DNA from: Bacteroidales bacterium UBA5349
Lineage (GTDB): Bacteria; Bacteroidota; Bacteroidia; Bacteroidales; Tenuifilaceae
Direction: 5' to 3'
Length of the DNA: 64,000 bases
NCBI GenBank assembly: GCA_002410065.1
Contig: DHQB01000025.1
Coordinates: 47,824 to 111,823 of the forward strand
Made by a program: the position numbers and the translations under genes. The notes under the pieces were generated by a model. The model did no database searches and had not been told where the DNA came from. It saw nothing but the letters and a program-made list of their open reading frames with translations. The stretch's first letter is position 1; every line of letters starts with the position of its first letter. This document shows, one piece after another, positions 18,016 to 27,307 of this stretch.

Positions 18016-19002
18016 ATGCTGACTAGCAAAAAAATATTCTTAATAGTCTTTTTTGTTCTTAACCTCGTCATTAGTAATGCACAAGATGCTAGTTTTTCGC
18101 AACCATTCTCAAACCAACTTTATCTAAATCCTGCCTATGCAGGGCATCCAAAGTATCAACGATTACAAGTTTCGTACAGAAATCAATGGCTAGTTTCGCA
18201 ATCTCCTTTTATGACCTATGGAGTGAGCTACGACAGATTTTTTATTGAGCAGAATAGCGGATTAGGGATAAACGTTGTAAATGACATGCAATCGCTTGGT
18301 GCGTTTAATAATCTAAATGCCAGCATACTTTACTCTTACACGTTCCAAATAGCTTATAATTTTCAGATCAGAGGTGGAATACAGGCAGGTGGCGTGTTTA
18401 AATCGCAAAACACTCGAAACCTAATTTTCCCCGACATGGTAAATGAGGAAGGAGACATTGTTGGAACACCAGGCTTCTCGGGCAAAAGTAAAATTGTTCC
18501 TGATTTTGCTGCTGGAGTATTGGCCGAATGGGACTACCTATATGGGGGCGTTTCGGTACATCATCTATCCGAACCCGTAATCTCGGGTAATGGTGAAAAC
18601 AAAATTGTTCTGTCCAGAAAATATACTGCTCAATTTGGAGCAGCGTTTAATCTATACAAAAGATACCTTTTCCGTAAGAGTTTAATCATTTCGCCAAATA
18701 TTATATATCAGCAGCAATTAGACGTAAAGCAAGTAAGTTTGGGGCTATACCTGCGCCACCACAGCCTTGAGTCGGGTTTATGGCTAAAAGAACGAATTGG
18801 TTTTTACAACCATACCATTGCTTTTCTGCTTGGGTATCATAACGAAAAGTACTCATTTGCATATAGTTACGATTTTAGCATCTTCGAGAATGATTTCAGA
18901 GGTTTAAAAACTTCATCGCATGAGGTAACCTTTGCCATGTATTTGGAGTATAAAACAAGGTCGAGAAAGAAAACTCGCACAATAAATAGTCCTATTTTTT
19001 AG
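18016..19002 (+). CDS. porP: PorP/SprF family T9SS outer-membrane protein
   Basis: A 328-residue protein with signal peptide (about 1-23, ending VISNAQD). It has the family start FSQPFSNQLYLNPAYAGHPKYQRLQVSYRNQW in outline, with the NPAYAG motif at about 38-43 that defines PorP/SprF, then GLGINVVND and a series of beta strands to residue 315. These proteins are outer-membrane barrels that attach PorK/N or the adhesin to the translocon; many paralogues exist per genome, and some serve only one substrate. Location beside gldJ and divergent from porU supports a core role, but which paralogue it is cannot be told from sequence. Confidence 0.88.
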   Translation: MLTSKKIFLIVFFVLNLVISNAQDASFSQPFSNQLYLNPAYAGHPKYQRLQVSYRNQWLVSQSPFMTYGVSYDRFFIEQNSGLGINVVNDMQSLGAFNNLNASILYSYTFQIAYNFQIRGGIQAGGVFKSQNTRNLIFPDMVNEEGDIVGTPGFSGKSKIVPDFAAGVLAEWDYLYGGVSVHHLSEPVISGNGENKIVLSRKYTAQFGAAFNLYKRYLFRKSLIISPNIIYQQQLDVKQVSLGLYLRHHSLESGLWLKERIGFYNHTIAFLLGYHNEKYSFAYSYDFSIFENDFRGLKTSSHEVTFAMYLEYKTRSRKKTRTINSPIF

Positions 19003-19042
19003 TTTTTTTATCAATACAATGCGTAATTAATACAATTATCTC

Positions 19043-19050
19043 TATATTTG
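19043..19050 (+). promoter_or_regulatory. Possible -7 element before gldJ
   Basis: TATATTTG fits the Bacteroidota -7 consensus TAnnTTTG and lies 42 nt before the gldJ ATG. No clear -33 TTTG is seen at the usual distance, so this is a weak call. Confidence 0.3.
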
Positions 19051-19091
19051 AAGTTGGAAAACAGTTGAACTCAAAGGAAAAACCATCAACT

Positions 19092-20597
19092 ATGAAATTA
19101 AAATTCAGTTATATTATTTTGTTGCTTGCAGGTGCTGCAGCATTTTCATCATGTAAGGGCGGTAAATCAGGTGATTCACCCACAACTGGTTGGAATTACA
19201 ACGACCCAAACCATGGTGGATATGAAGTCGTAGATAATTATGCACCCAAGTCGGGGCCTGGACTTGTTTTTGTCGAAGGCGGTACCTTTATTATGGGTAG
19301 GGTTGAGCAAGAGTTAATGTACGATTGGAACACAATTCCACGTAGGGTTACTGTTGCTTCATTTTACATGGATGAAACCGAAGTTAGAAACAAAGATTAC
19401 CGTGAATACCTTTTCTGGTTGAAAAGGGTTTATGTTTCTTATCCTAACGTTTACAAAAAGGCGCTTCCCGATACTTTAGTTTGGAGGAGTCCTTTAGGAT
19501 ATAACGAACCCTATGTAAATAATTATTTCCGTCACCCAGCCTATAACGATTTCCCTGTTGTTGGGGTAAATTGGATTCAGGCAAACGACTACGCCCTATG
19601 GCGTACCGATAGGGTAAACGAAATGATCCTTGTTAGAGAGGGCTACATTAATCTTGATCTACAACAGGTTGACGCTGAAAACTTTAACACAGACGCATAC
19701 CTTTTAGGTATGTACGAAGCCTCTGTTAGAAAGAACAAGCCAAGTCTTAAACCTGGCCAAGAAGAAGGTAGACGTATTACCTTTGAAGATGGTCTTCTTC
19801 TTCCTAAGTACAGGCTTCCAACCGAAGCTGAATGGGAATATGCAGCATCTGGTTTGATTGGTAATACCTATGATGAAAGAGTAGTTGAAAGGAAAATATA
19901 TCCATGGAACGGTCATAACGTTCGGAATAGTTCATCAAAAAACAGAGGTCAAATGATGGGCAACTTTGTTCGTGGACGAGGTGACTACATGGGTGTTGCA
20001 GGAAACTTAAACGACCATGAACCAATCCCTGGACCAGTTAAGTCGTATTGGCCAAATGATTACGGACTTTACTGCATGGCTGGAAACGTAAACGAATGGG
20101 TTCTTGACGTTTATCGCCCGCAATCATTCGAGGATTTTGATGAGTTTAGACCATTCCGTGGTAACATCTTTAAAACACTTGATGTTAACGAAGATGGATC
20201 ACTCAAGAGTGTTGATAGTTTAGGTCGTGTTCGCTTCAGAGATGTTAAACCCGAAGAAGCTGCTGATCGCAGAAACTACAATAAAGCTTACTACGTAAAC
20301 CATCTTGATGGCGACCTTCAATCAAGTATTCAATACTACGATGAGAGTGCTGATAAATCTGAAAATTCTACCCGTATGTATTATCAAGGAGAAACAACTA
20401 GGGAGGATAGACCGAAAGAAGGCATGGCATCCTTAGTAAACGATAAGGTTAGGGTTTATAAAGGTGGCTCATGGCGCGACCGTGCATACTGGTTAAGCCC
20501 GGGTACTCGAAGGTTCTTAGATGAAGCATCATCTACCAACGACATTGGTTTCCGTTGTGCAATGGAAGCCGTAGGTTCACAAACTGGATATAAATAA
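19092..20597 (+). CDS. gldJ: Gliding motility/T9SS lipoprotein GldJ
   Basis: I start at the ATG at 19092, which gives a proper lipoprotein signal (MKLKFSYIILLLAG, lipobox with Cys21); the upstream TTG frame adds 9 residues without function. The 501-residue protein is an FGE/SUMF1-like domain: FVEGGTFIMGRVEQE, DETEVRNKDYREYL, LPTEAEWEYAASG, MAGNVNEWVLDVY, YKGGSWRDRAYWL and GFRCAME. GldJ and GldK are structural relatives of formylglycine-generating enzyme that form part of the periplasmic T9SS ring and gliding machinery rather than modify sulfatases. In Flavobacterium gldJ is also near porU/porV and murF, as here. A strong terminator follows. Confidence 0.93.
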   Translation: MKLKFSYIILLLAGAAAFSSCKGGKSGDSPTTGWNYNDPNHGGYEVVDNYAPKSGPGLVFVEGGTFIMGRVEQELMYDWNTIPRRVTVASFYMDETEVRNKDYREYLFWLKRVYVSYPNVYKKALPDTLVWRSPLGYNEPYVNNYFRHPAYNDFPVVGVNWIQANDYALWRTDRVNEMILVREGYINLDLQQVDAENFNTDAYLLGMYEASVRKNKPSLKPGQEEGRRITFEDGLLLPKYRLPTEAEWEYAASGLIGNTYDERVVERKIYPWNGHNVRNSSSKNRGQMMGNFVRGRGDYMGVAGNLNDHEPIPGPVKSYWPNDYGLYCMAGNVNEWVLDVYRPQSFEDFDEFRPFRGNIFKTLDVNEDGSLKSVDSLGRVRFRDVKPEEAADRRNYNKAYYVNHLDGDLQSSIQYYDESADKSENSTRMYYQGETTREDRPKEGMASLVNDKVRVYKGGSWRDRAYWLSPGTRRFLDEASSTNDIGFRCAMEAVGSQTGYK

Positions 20598-20617
20598 TAG
20601 TTTAAGAATAAAATACC

Positions 20618-20653
20618 AAGAGACCTCATTTATTCAATGAGGTCTCTTTTTTT
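20618..20653 (+). terminator. Rho-independent terminator after gldJ
   Basis: A perfect 12-bp stem (AAGAGACCTCAT at 20618-20629 with its complement at 20637-20648) and a 7-nt loop are followed by a run of T. It ends the porP-gldJ transcript just before murF. Confidence 0.9.
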
Positions 20654-20661
20654 ACTAGCCA

Positions 20662-21951
20662 ATGGAAGCATTAGCAAAAGTTCATAGCCTCATTCTACAG
20701 GGGTACAAACCATGCATAGATACTAGGAAAGTAGAAGGTAAGTGCATTTTTTTCGCTCTTAAAGGAGAAAACTTTGATGGTAATGCATTTGCAAAAGATG
20801 CTTTAGCAAAAGGAGCCTACCTGGCTATTTGTGATGACCCAAGCTTAAAGGGAAAACTCAACATTGAGTACGTTCCAAATACCCTAACATTTCTTCAAAA
20901 CTTAGCTAAGTTTCATAGACAATCCCTTAACATTCCAATAGTTGGGTTAACTGGCAGTAATGGCAAAACTACCACCAAAGAACTTTTGCTTAAAATCCTG
21001 TCGACGCAACATAATACATTTGCAACTCAAGGCAATCTCAATAATCATATTGGAGTCCCTTTGTCAATACTTTCAATTACAGCAAAACATCATATTGCAG
21101 TTATTGAAATGGGGGCAAATCACATTGGTGAGATAGAAACCTTATGCTCCATTGCACAGCCAACCCATGGCCTTATTACCAATATAGGGAAGGCGCATCT
21201 GGAAGGTTTTGGATCGTTTGAAGGGGTTAAGAAAGCCAAATCGGAACTTTACCAATTTTTAGCCGCCAATAAAGGGGTGGTTTTTGTAAACGATAAGAAT
21301 CAGGTATTAAATAATCTTATATACCAATATAACTTTAGCAGCATTGTTGGTTATAATAATCAAACTATTAGTGCAAAAGTTTTACCCAGCAAGAATAATT
21401 TCCTAAACCTTGAAGTTGACATAAACGGCAAGAAAGCAAGGTTAAGCACCCAAATGGTTGGCGAATATAATATTGAGAATATTATTGCAGCCATATCAGT
21501 AGGACAATACTTTGGGGTTGATATTGAGAGTTGCCTAACTGCAATTGAAAACTATGTGCCTACAAACAGCCGATCGCAAATAATAGAGACTGAACATAAC
21601 ACAATTGTGCTCGACGCATACAATGCAAATCCTAGCAGCATGGAACTTGCCCTTTTAAATTTTAATGCAATTCAGCACAAAAAATCTAAAACAGTTATCA
21701 TTGGTGAAATGCTCGAACTAGGGGGATATGCCAAAACAGAGCATGAAAGAATTTACCGATTGGCTAAAGAGCTATTCAGCAAGGTATTTACAGTGGGCGA
21801 AAACTATAGGAATATAAGTAGTTCAAAACACTGGTTTGCAAAAGCAAGTGACTTAAAATGTCACCTAATAGAAGAACCTATTGTGAATCAATTTATTTTG
21901 CTAAAAGGTTCGAGAGGTGTTAAACTGGAAGAACTCCTAGATGTACTATAG
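20662..21951 (+). CDS. murF: UDP-N-acetylmuramoyl-tripeptide--D-Ala-D-Ala ligase
   Basis: MurF adds D-Ala-D-Ala to UDP-MurNAc-tripeptide, the last cytoplasmic step of peptidoglycan precursor synthesis. The 429-residue protein has the three Mur ligase domains: an N-terminal substrate domain (CIDTRKVEGKCIFFALKGENFDG), the ATP-binding domain with P-loop GLTGSNGKTTTKE at about 95-107 and GNLNNHIGVPLS, AVIEMGANHIGEI, NIGKAHLEGFGS, then the C-terminal domain (LDAYNANPSSMELAL, VIIGEMLELG, LLKGSRGVKLE). All are diagnostic of MurF rather than MurC/D/E. The start is ATG 20662, just after the gldJ terminator, so the promoter must be in that short gap or there is read-through. Confidence 0.95.
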   Translation: MEALAKVHSLILQGYKPCIDTRKVEGKCIFFALKGENFDGNAFAKDALAKGAYLAICDDPSLKGKLNIEYVPNTLTFLQNLAKFHRQSLNIPIVGLTGSNGKTTTKELLLKILSTQHNTFATQGNLNNHIGVPLSILSITAKHHIAVIEMGANHIGEIETLCSIAQPTHGLITNIGKAHLEGFGSFEGVKKAKSELYQFLAANKGVVFVNDKNQVLNNLIYQYNFSSIVGYNNQTISAKVLPSKNNFLNLEVDINGKKARLSTQMVGEYNIENIIAAISVGQYFGVDIESCLTAIENYVPTNSRSQIIETEHNTIVLDAYNANPSSMELALLNFNAIQHKKSKTVIIGEMLELGGYAKTEHERIYRLAKELFSKVFTVGENYRNISSSKHWFAKASDLKCHLIEEPIVNQFILLKGSRGVKLEELLDVL

Positions 21952-21964
21952 AAGGTAAACTAAC

Positions 21965-23665
21965 CTAAGCAATATTTGATGAGGCATATATAAACCGCTT
22001 AATTTTGTGCGTTGGCGTTTTTTCGAAGGGTTCAATCTGCTCAACAACAACCGATAAACGAGAGAATGCGGCTACACGCGTATTTACATTCTGCTTAATC
22101 TCATCCATTATCTCATTAATACTATCGCCAATTGAACTATGCATTTGCTTTGCCGCTATTTTGAAATCAGCATATTTAGCTTCAAGCAACTCGTAATTGA
22201 GCCTAACTTTAGCCTCAAGTCTTCCGCCAATCTCGTAAACCAACGATTCGAGCACTAGTGAGTGAGAATTAATCATATCCTCAATATCCTCAGGGTAGAT
22301 ATTCTCTCCGCTTGGCCCCACAATCATATTCTTTAGCCTGCCCCTTAGTTCCAAAAATCCATCCTTATGCACATATCCCAAATCGCCAGTTTTAAACCAG
22401 CCATCATCGGTTAAAACCTCTTTGGTTAACTCGGGCTCTTTATAGTATCCAATCATCACATTTGCACCGCGAGCCCACACCTCCCCTTCACCCGTCTCTG
22501 GGTTTGGATTGGCAATAATCATCTCTTGCCCAGGTAATGAAATTCCTGCACACCTATATTTAACAGTATCTGGAGATGAACCTGTTAACAGCGGAGAGGT
22601 TTCTGTTAAACCATAACCAATTGAGTATGGAAACTTTCCTTCAAAAAGGAATCGTTCAGTATCAGAAGATAATTTAGAGCCTCCAATACCAAAAAAGTGT
22701 AGCTCACCACCAAATGCTTTATGAAGCTTCTTGGCAGCAATCCTGTGCATTAGCTTTCGAGGAAAACTATGCCCATACAATTTTGCTTTAAACTTTGATG
22801 CTGTTAATTCAGGTAGAACCTTACCCCTAAAAACCTTTTCGATAATTAAGGGGACAACCAGCATCATGGTTGGCTTAACCTCTTGCATTGCAGGAAGTAG
22901 AACTGAAGCAGTAGCTGGCTTCTGTAAATAGTAAATTGATGCTCCGCGCATTATGGGCATTACAAACCCAATTGTGCACTCATAAGTATGGGAAAGCGGA
23001 AGAATACTAAGTAGTCTATCGGTTGATGTAATACTCTGAATTTGAAAAGTTGATAGGCTATTTGAGATAATATTTTTATGACTAAGCATTACCCCTTTAG
23101 GCCTACCAGTGGTACCTGAAGTGTAAATAATTGCAGCCAAATCCTCCTCCATGGGCTTTGGTATCTCCAAGCCTGTATATTCAATATTCACAAGCGCTTC
23201 TGGAGTTCTATAGCCCATTGAAATGTCGGGGGCCAGTGTATTAGGCTCAACAACGTCTAGGGTGTTTAGCAAAATAACATCGGGAGAACCAATCTTAGCT
23301 TCATTCCCAATTTTTGCAAATTGCTTGGTACTAACAAAAACAACCTTGGCTTGGCTATGGTCAATTATTTTCTTAACATCGTGATGGGTAAAATCGGGAA
23401 GGATGGGCACAACAACACCACCCATGCAGGTTATTGCAAAATAGGCAATACCCCAGTTGGGGCTGTTCTCTCCTAGCAAAGCAACCCTATCACCCTTTTC
23501 AACGCCAAGTGTAATGAGTAAACTCGATATGTTCCGAACGATAACTGACATTTCACTATAGGTAATAGGCTTTTCACCAACAAACGAAAGTGCTGGCCTA
23601 TCGGGGAATTGCACCCTTGATGTAACTAAAACATCCTTAAGTGTTAACCTGTTATAAACTACCAT
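21965..23665 (-). CDS. AMP-forming long-chain acyl-CoA ligase (FadD-like)
   Basis: This 566-residue ANL-superfamily enzyme activates a carboxylate as an acyl-AMP and then forms the CoA thioester. Visible motifs are the phosphate-binding loop YTSGTTGRPKGVML at about 181-194, the LPLSHTYECTIGF segment, GYGLTETSPLL (A5), WFKTGDLGYVHKDGFLELRGR (A7/A8) and KTPTHKIKRF near the C-terminus (A10 lysine). The closest group appears to be long-chain acyl-CoA synthetases of Bacteroidota, but chain length cannot be set from sequence. It is convergent with murF (14 nt) and stands alone. A TATATTTG element lies 37 nt before the start on its strand. Confidence 0.9.
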   Translation of the reverse strand: MVVYNRLTLKDVLVTSRVQFPDRPALSFVGEKPITYSEMSVIVRNISSLLITLGVEKGDRVALLGENSPNWGIAYFAITCMGGVVVPILPDFTHHDVKKIIDHSQAKVVFVSTKQFAKIGNEAKIGSPDVILLNTLDVVEPNTLAPDISMGYRTPEALVNIEYTGLEIPKPMEEDLAAIIYTSGTTGRPKGVMLSHKNIISNSLSTFQIQSITSTDRLLSILPLSHTYECTIGFVMPIMRGASIYYLQKPATASVLLPAMQEVKPTMMLVVPLIIEKVFRGKVLPELTASKFKAKLYGHSFPRKLMHRIAAKKLHKAFGGELHFFGIGGSKLSSDTERFLFEGKFPYSIGYGLTETSPLLTGSSPDTVKYRCAGISLPGQEMIIANPNPETGEGEVWARGANVMIGYYKEPELTKEVLTDDGWFKTGDLGYVHKDGFLELRGRLKNMIVGPSGENIYPEDIEDMINSHSLVLESLVYEIGGRLEAKVRLNYELLEAKYADFKIAAKQMHSSIGDSINEIMDEIKQNVNTRVAAFSRLSVVVEQIEPFEKTPTHKIKRFIYASSNIA

Positions 23666-23701
23666 ACAAAGAATTAAATTTCAATTTCTAAAACAAGTGT
23701 G

Positions 23702-23709
23702 CAAATATA
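23702..23709 (-). promoter_or_regulatory. Possible -7 element of the acyl-CoA ligase gene
   Basis: TATATTTG on the minus strand fits TAnnTTTG and lies 37 nt upstream of the ATG. A TTTG lies 24 nt further up, longer than the normal spacing, so the call is weak. Confidence 0.3.
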
Positions 23710-23945
23710 GGTATTAATTGAATCCTTTGTAAACAAAATGAGAACAACTAATCAACAATATTGATGATTGCTATCATTGCAAACGAATGAAATAAATTCC
23801 TCAATAGTTGCACTACCCTAAGTGTCAATAATTTTATAGTACTTAAATAAAAAAACGACTTATTGTAAAAAGGATAAAACAAAATTGGGAATTAGACTTT
23901 ACGTTTTACATCTATCAACATAAATGATCAATTTTTAGAACTCGC

Positions 23946-25409
23946 CTATATTTGTTCAACCCTCTCGCCTCTTTTGCTCAGTAATAATAATCCAAAAAAC
24001 GTAATGGCCCCATTCACCATTAATAATTCAAAGCCAAACTTAAAACCATTAAACAGGATTTCGGAATACATTGAAAGGAAATAGCAAAGAATAGGAGAAA
24101 TAATTGCCACTACGGGAACCCATTTATCCCTTACCTTAAAGCGGGTAAAAAGCCCAAATGCATACAACCCAAGCAAAGGGCCATAGGTATATCCGGCCAC
24201 AGTAAAAATAGCACTGATAACATTCTGATCGTTTACCGCTCTAAAAACCATAATAACAATTGCAATCAGAATTGAAATGGATATATGAACAATTCGGCGG
24301 ATACGTTTCAACTCATTCTCCGTCTTGTTTTTAGGATTGAGAATATCAACAGTGAATGATGTTGTAAGTGCTGTTAATGCCGAATCGGCACTTGAATAAG
24401 CCGCAGCAACAATACCAAGAATAAAAAGTATACTCACTACTTTGGGCAAATATCCTTGAGTTGCAATTATGGGAAAAAGTTCATCGGTTTGTTCAGGAAT
24501 GGGGATGCCTTGCTGATTTGCAAAGATAAAAAGTAGTACCCCCAATGAAAGGAATATTAAGTTGACGGGCAAAAAAGCAAATCCATACCAGTACATATTC
24601 TTTTTTGCATCGCCTATATTCCTACAGCTAAGATTCTTCTGCATCATATCCTGATCGAGACCAGTCATTACAATGGTAATAAATGCTCCGCTAAAAAACT
24701 GTTTGATGAAATGCCGTTTGTCGTTCCAATCGTCGAAAAACCAGGTTCGGCTATACTCACTATCTTTTATTACTTGAACCATTTGTCCGAATGATAAATC
24801 CATTTGCTTTGCAATAAAGTATATGGTAAGCACAACAGCAATAAGCAGCACTGCAGTTTGCAAAGTATCTGTCCAGATAATGGTTTTTATACCCCCCCTA
24901 TTGGTGTACAACCAGATAAGCAGTATAGTTACAATAACCGTAACAATAAAGGGAACGCCCCAAGCATCAAAAACGCTAACTTGCAGCACAGTAGCTACTA
25001 AAAACAATCGGAACGAAGCACCAATTACTCTGGATATTAAAAAGAACGTTGCTCCAGTTTTGTAACTATAAAAACCGAATCGTGTATCGAGATAAGTATA
25101 AATTGATGTGAGATTGAGCCTGTAATATAAAGGCAAAAGTACGTTAGCCACTACAAAGTAGCCTAAAAGATAACCCATAACCAGCTGCAGGTATGAGAAC
25201 TGGCTATTGCCCACATAACCGGGGACAGAAATAAAAGTTACACCCGATAACGAAGCCCCCAGCATACCAAAGGCAACCACATACCAAGGAGACTGGCGAT
25301 TGCCTAGGAAAAATGATTCGTTAGTAGCATTTCGACTTGTATAAGCCCCAACTAGCAGTAAAACTCCAAAGTATACAACAATGATAAATATCACCCAAAT
25401 AGGCTCCAT
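23946..25409 (-). CDS. Sodium:solute symporter (SSS family)
   Basis: A polytopic inner-membrane carrier of 487 residues with about 13 helices. It begins IWVIFIIVVYFGVLLLVGAYTSR, then ESFFLGNRQSPWYVVAFGMLGASLSGVTFI with the GASLSG sodium-site region, TNRGGIKTIIWTDTLQ, TGLDQDMMQKNL, and AAAYSSADSALTALTTSF (helix 8, sodium-coordinating Ser/Thr). These define the SSS family, which carries sugars, proline, pantothenate, sialic acid or other solutes with sodium. The substrate cannot be assigned here; Bacteroidota contain many paralogues. It is divergent from recR, 68-113 nt away depending on the recR start. Confidence 0.9.
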   Translation of the reverse strand: MEPIWVIFIIVVYFGVLLLVGAYTSRNATNESFFLGNRQSPWYVVAFGMLGASLSGVTFISVPGYVGNSQFSYLQLVMGYLLGYFVVANVLLPLYYRLNLTSIYTYLDTRFGFYSYKTGATFFLISRVIGASFRLFLVATVLQVSVFDAWGVPFIVTVIVTILLIWLYTNRGGIKTIIWTDTLQTAVLLIAVVLTIYFIAKQMDLSFGQMVQVIKDSEYSRTWFFDDWNDKRHFIKQFFSGAFITIVMTGLDQDMMQKNLSCRNIGDAKKNMYWYGFAFLPVNLIFLSLGVLLFIFANQQGIPIPEQTDELFPIIATQGYLPKVVSILFILGIVAAAYSSADSALTALTTSFTVDILNPKNKTENELKRIRRIVHISISILIAIVIMVFRAVNDQNVISAIFTVAGYTYGPLLGLYAFGLFTRFKVRDKWVPVVAIISPILCYFLSMYSEILFNGFKFGFELLMVNGAITFFGLLLLSKRGERVEQI

Positions 25410-25522
25410 AGCAACATCTATTGATATTGGTGCAATGCTAGAGAAAAAAGGGGGAATAAAAAATTTTTTCTTATGCCTTGCTTTTGCTGATTATTTGTAG
25501 ATTTGCATTAGCACGAAAAACC

Positions 25523-26152
25523 ATGATGAACATACAGAGTTTCCCTTCAAAACTTTTAGAGAATGCAGTTGACGAGTTCTCAAAACTGCCTGGCATTGGT
25601 AAAAAAACTGCATTGCGCCTAGTACTCCACTTATTGCGTCAACCCACCGAGGAGGTTAACCAGTTCTCAAAAGCCATAACAACTCTAAAGTTAGAGGTAA
25701 AGTACTGTAAGCAATGCAATAGCATTTCCGATACTGAAACCTGTTCTATTTGCGCGAATCCGCACCGTGATACATCAAAAGTTTGTGTGGTTGAGAGCAT
25801 TAAAGATGTTTTATCAATTGAGGCAACAAACCAATACCATGGTTTATACTATGTATTGGGTGGAGTAATAAACCCCATGGAGGGAATTGGCCCTGCCGAT
25901 ATCAACATAAATAATTTAGTGAACAAAATAGAACAAGATACCGTACAAGAGGTTATATTGGCATTAAGTGCCACTCTTGAAGGAGATACAACAAATTTTT
26001 ATATCTTTAAAAAAATTAATCAGTTCCCTGTTTCGGTTTCAATTATTGCAAGGGGAGTAGCATTTGGCGATGATTTAGAGTACACAGACGAGATTACCCT
26101 TGGCAGAGCAATTGCTAACCGAACAAGATTTGAGACAACCATGTCAAATTAG
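25523..26152 (+). CDS. recR: Recombination protein RecR
   Basis: RecR acts with RecO and RecF to load RecA at gaps. I start at ATG 25523 (MMNIQSFPSKLL), which gives 209 residues, close to the family norm of about 200; the upstream TTG frame adds a hydrophobic stretch that is foreign to RecR. Domain order is correct: helix-hairpin-helix LPGIGKKTALRL at about 17-28, a four-Cys zinc finger CKQCNSIS…CSICANPHRD at about 56-76, then Toprim with VCVVESIKDVLSIE and YYVLGGVINPMEGIGP, and a C-terminal ALSATLEGDTT…RGVAFGDDLEYTDE segment. The downstream TPR gene starts 26 nt after its stop. Confidence 0.95.
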   Translation: MMNIQSFPSKLLENAVDEFSKLPGIGKKTALRLVLHLLRQPTEEVNQFSKAITTLKLEVKYCKQCNSISDTETCSICANPHRDTSKVCVVESIKDVLSIEATNQYHGLYYVLGGVINPMEGIGPADININNLVNKIEQDTVQEVILALSATLEGDTTNFYIFKKINQFPVSVSIIARGVAFGDDLEYTDEITLGRAIANRTRFETTMSN

Positions 26153-26177
26153 TAAGCATAACTCTTTACAACAGCAA

Positions 26178-26909
26178 ATGATAAGAGCAAAACATATACT
26201 AACGTTAGCCTTTCTGTTAAGTTTTCATCAATTTGGATTCTCTCAAGGCACCAATCTTTTGGCCATGGGATTTCAAAAACTTGAAGGTAAGGAGTTTAAC
26301 GAGGCGATTAATTTATTCTCTCAAGTTTTGAATCAGGAACCTAGGGATACTGCTGCTCTTTCTGGCATAATTAGGGCATCGTTACTGAGCAACAACCTAA
26401 AAGGCGCCCAAAAACACATTGAAAGCGCAATAAGTTACTACCCTAGTAACCCCGAATTTTACCTTAGAGAAGGAATTTTGAACAACCTCAAGGGCGATTA
26501 TGCTAAGGCAATAATTAGTTTTGATAAGGGTATCGGGTATAGTAGCCAATCTATTAACATTCAACTCTACATAAACCGAGGCGTAGCCAATATGCAAAGC
26601 GAAAACTATGAAGGCGCTGTACAAGATTTTACTGATGCCCTAGAAGATAACCCAAGAAACTCTTCTGCATTAAACTACAGAGCGTTCGCAAACTACCGCC
26701 TTGGTATGTACGAAGAGGCAGTAGCTGATTACAATAAAGCCATTGACCTAAACCCCGATGATGCCATGGCATACTACAACAGGGGTATGGCTCACTTACG
26801 GGCGGGCGAAAAAACTAAAGCTTGTCCCGATTTCCATAAAGCTTGTAGCATGGGCAACAAAAACGCCTGCAGAATGATTATGACTGAGTGCGCAGGCGGG
26901 AAAAAGTAA
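26178..26909 (+). CDS. Periplasmic tetratricopeptide-repeat protein
   Basis: I choose ATG 26178 (MIRAKHILTLAFLL), which begins a signal peptide ending near FGFSQG; the longer frame overlaps recR and hides the signal. The 243-residue protein then has five or six TPR units, for example EFNEAINLFSQVLNQEPRDTAAL in the first, NYEGAVQDFTDALEDNPR and MYEEAVADYNKAIDLNPDD in the last. It ends in a Sel1-like or Cys-containing tail (ACPDFHKACSMGNKNAC). TPR superhelices are protein-binding scaffolds. Partner and role are unknown; there is no link to the recR function beyond likely co-transcription. Confidence 0.8.
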   Translation: MIRAKHILTLAFLLSFHQFGFSQGTNLLAMGFQKLEGKEFNEAINLFSQVLNQEPRDTAALSGIIRASLLSNNLKGAQKHIESAISYYPSNPEFYLREGILNNLKGDYAKAIISFDKGIGYSSQSINIQLYINRGVANMQSENYEGAVQDFTDALEDNPRNSSALNYRAFANYRLGMYEEAVADYNKAIDLNPDDAMAYYNRGMAHLRAGEKTKACPDFHKACSMGNKNACRMIMTECAGGKK

Positions 26910-26944
26910 TTACCCACTGAGAAAAATTGCAGAATAGCATCACT

Positions 26945-26973
26945 AAAAAAAGGGACTACAACTAGTGCGTCCC
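26945..26973 (-). terminator. Possible terminator for minus-strand transcription
   Basis: On the minus strand GGGAC (26973-26969) can pair with GTCCC (26956-26952), followed by seven T. The stem is short (5 bp), so the call is moderate. It would end the transcript of the broken baeRF locus. Confidence 0.4.
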
Positions 26974-27008
26974 CTGACTTAAGAAACTAAAAAAAACTAA
27001 ACCTTCTC

Positions 27009-27137
27009 CTATCCATCGTCTGATTTGGGATTATCGAAACCCTTAAGCTTAATACCTCCAGGTTTAGAGGTCTGTAAAGCAACTTTAGACTCAATAATAT
27101 TTTGCTGCTTTACTATTGGTTTTACTCTAGACCCGAT
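27009..27137 (-). pseudogene. Possible 3' remnant of a lost gene
   Basis: A minus-strand frame of 42 codons has no start codon but reads like coding sequence (VKQQNIIESKVALQTSKPGG, then IKLKGFDNPKSDDG) and stops at 27011-27009. A TGA lies immediately upstream. It follows the broken baeRF gene on the same strand. I do not recognise the family, and chance cannot be excluded. Confidence 0.25.
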
Positions 27138-27307
27138 TCATCTATCCTAAAAAACAACAATCTTTGTCAATATTTCTAAAAAAAGCCTCAACTAAGCCCC
27201 AGAACTGGGCGAATGAATCGGGTGGCTAAGGCAAGCGAAACAAACTGCCCGAAAAAACTAATGGTCTATCACATAAAATCAAAAAAGTGTATCAAAAAGG
27301 CTTATAA

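Larger units (their letters stand above)
26910..27307. other. Gene-poor region with coding debris and an inverted repeat
   Basis: No intact gene is seen in these 398 nt. They hold the possible minus-strand terminator, a start-less open segment (27009-27137, listed separately) and a perfect 11-bp inverted repeat (27131-27141 and 27213-27223, ACCCGATTCAT). A small perfect hairpin CCCAG/CTGGG lies near 27199-27210. The region looks degraded. Confidence 0.5.

Noticed and set aside
19092..20597. Sulfatase-modifying formylglycine-generating enzyme
   Set aside because: The FGE-like fold is shared, but the lipoprotein signal, T9SS neighbours and murF linkage fit GldJ better.
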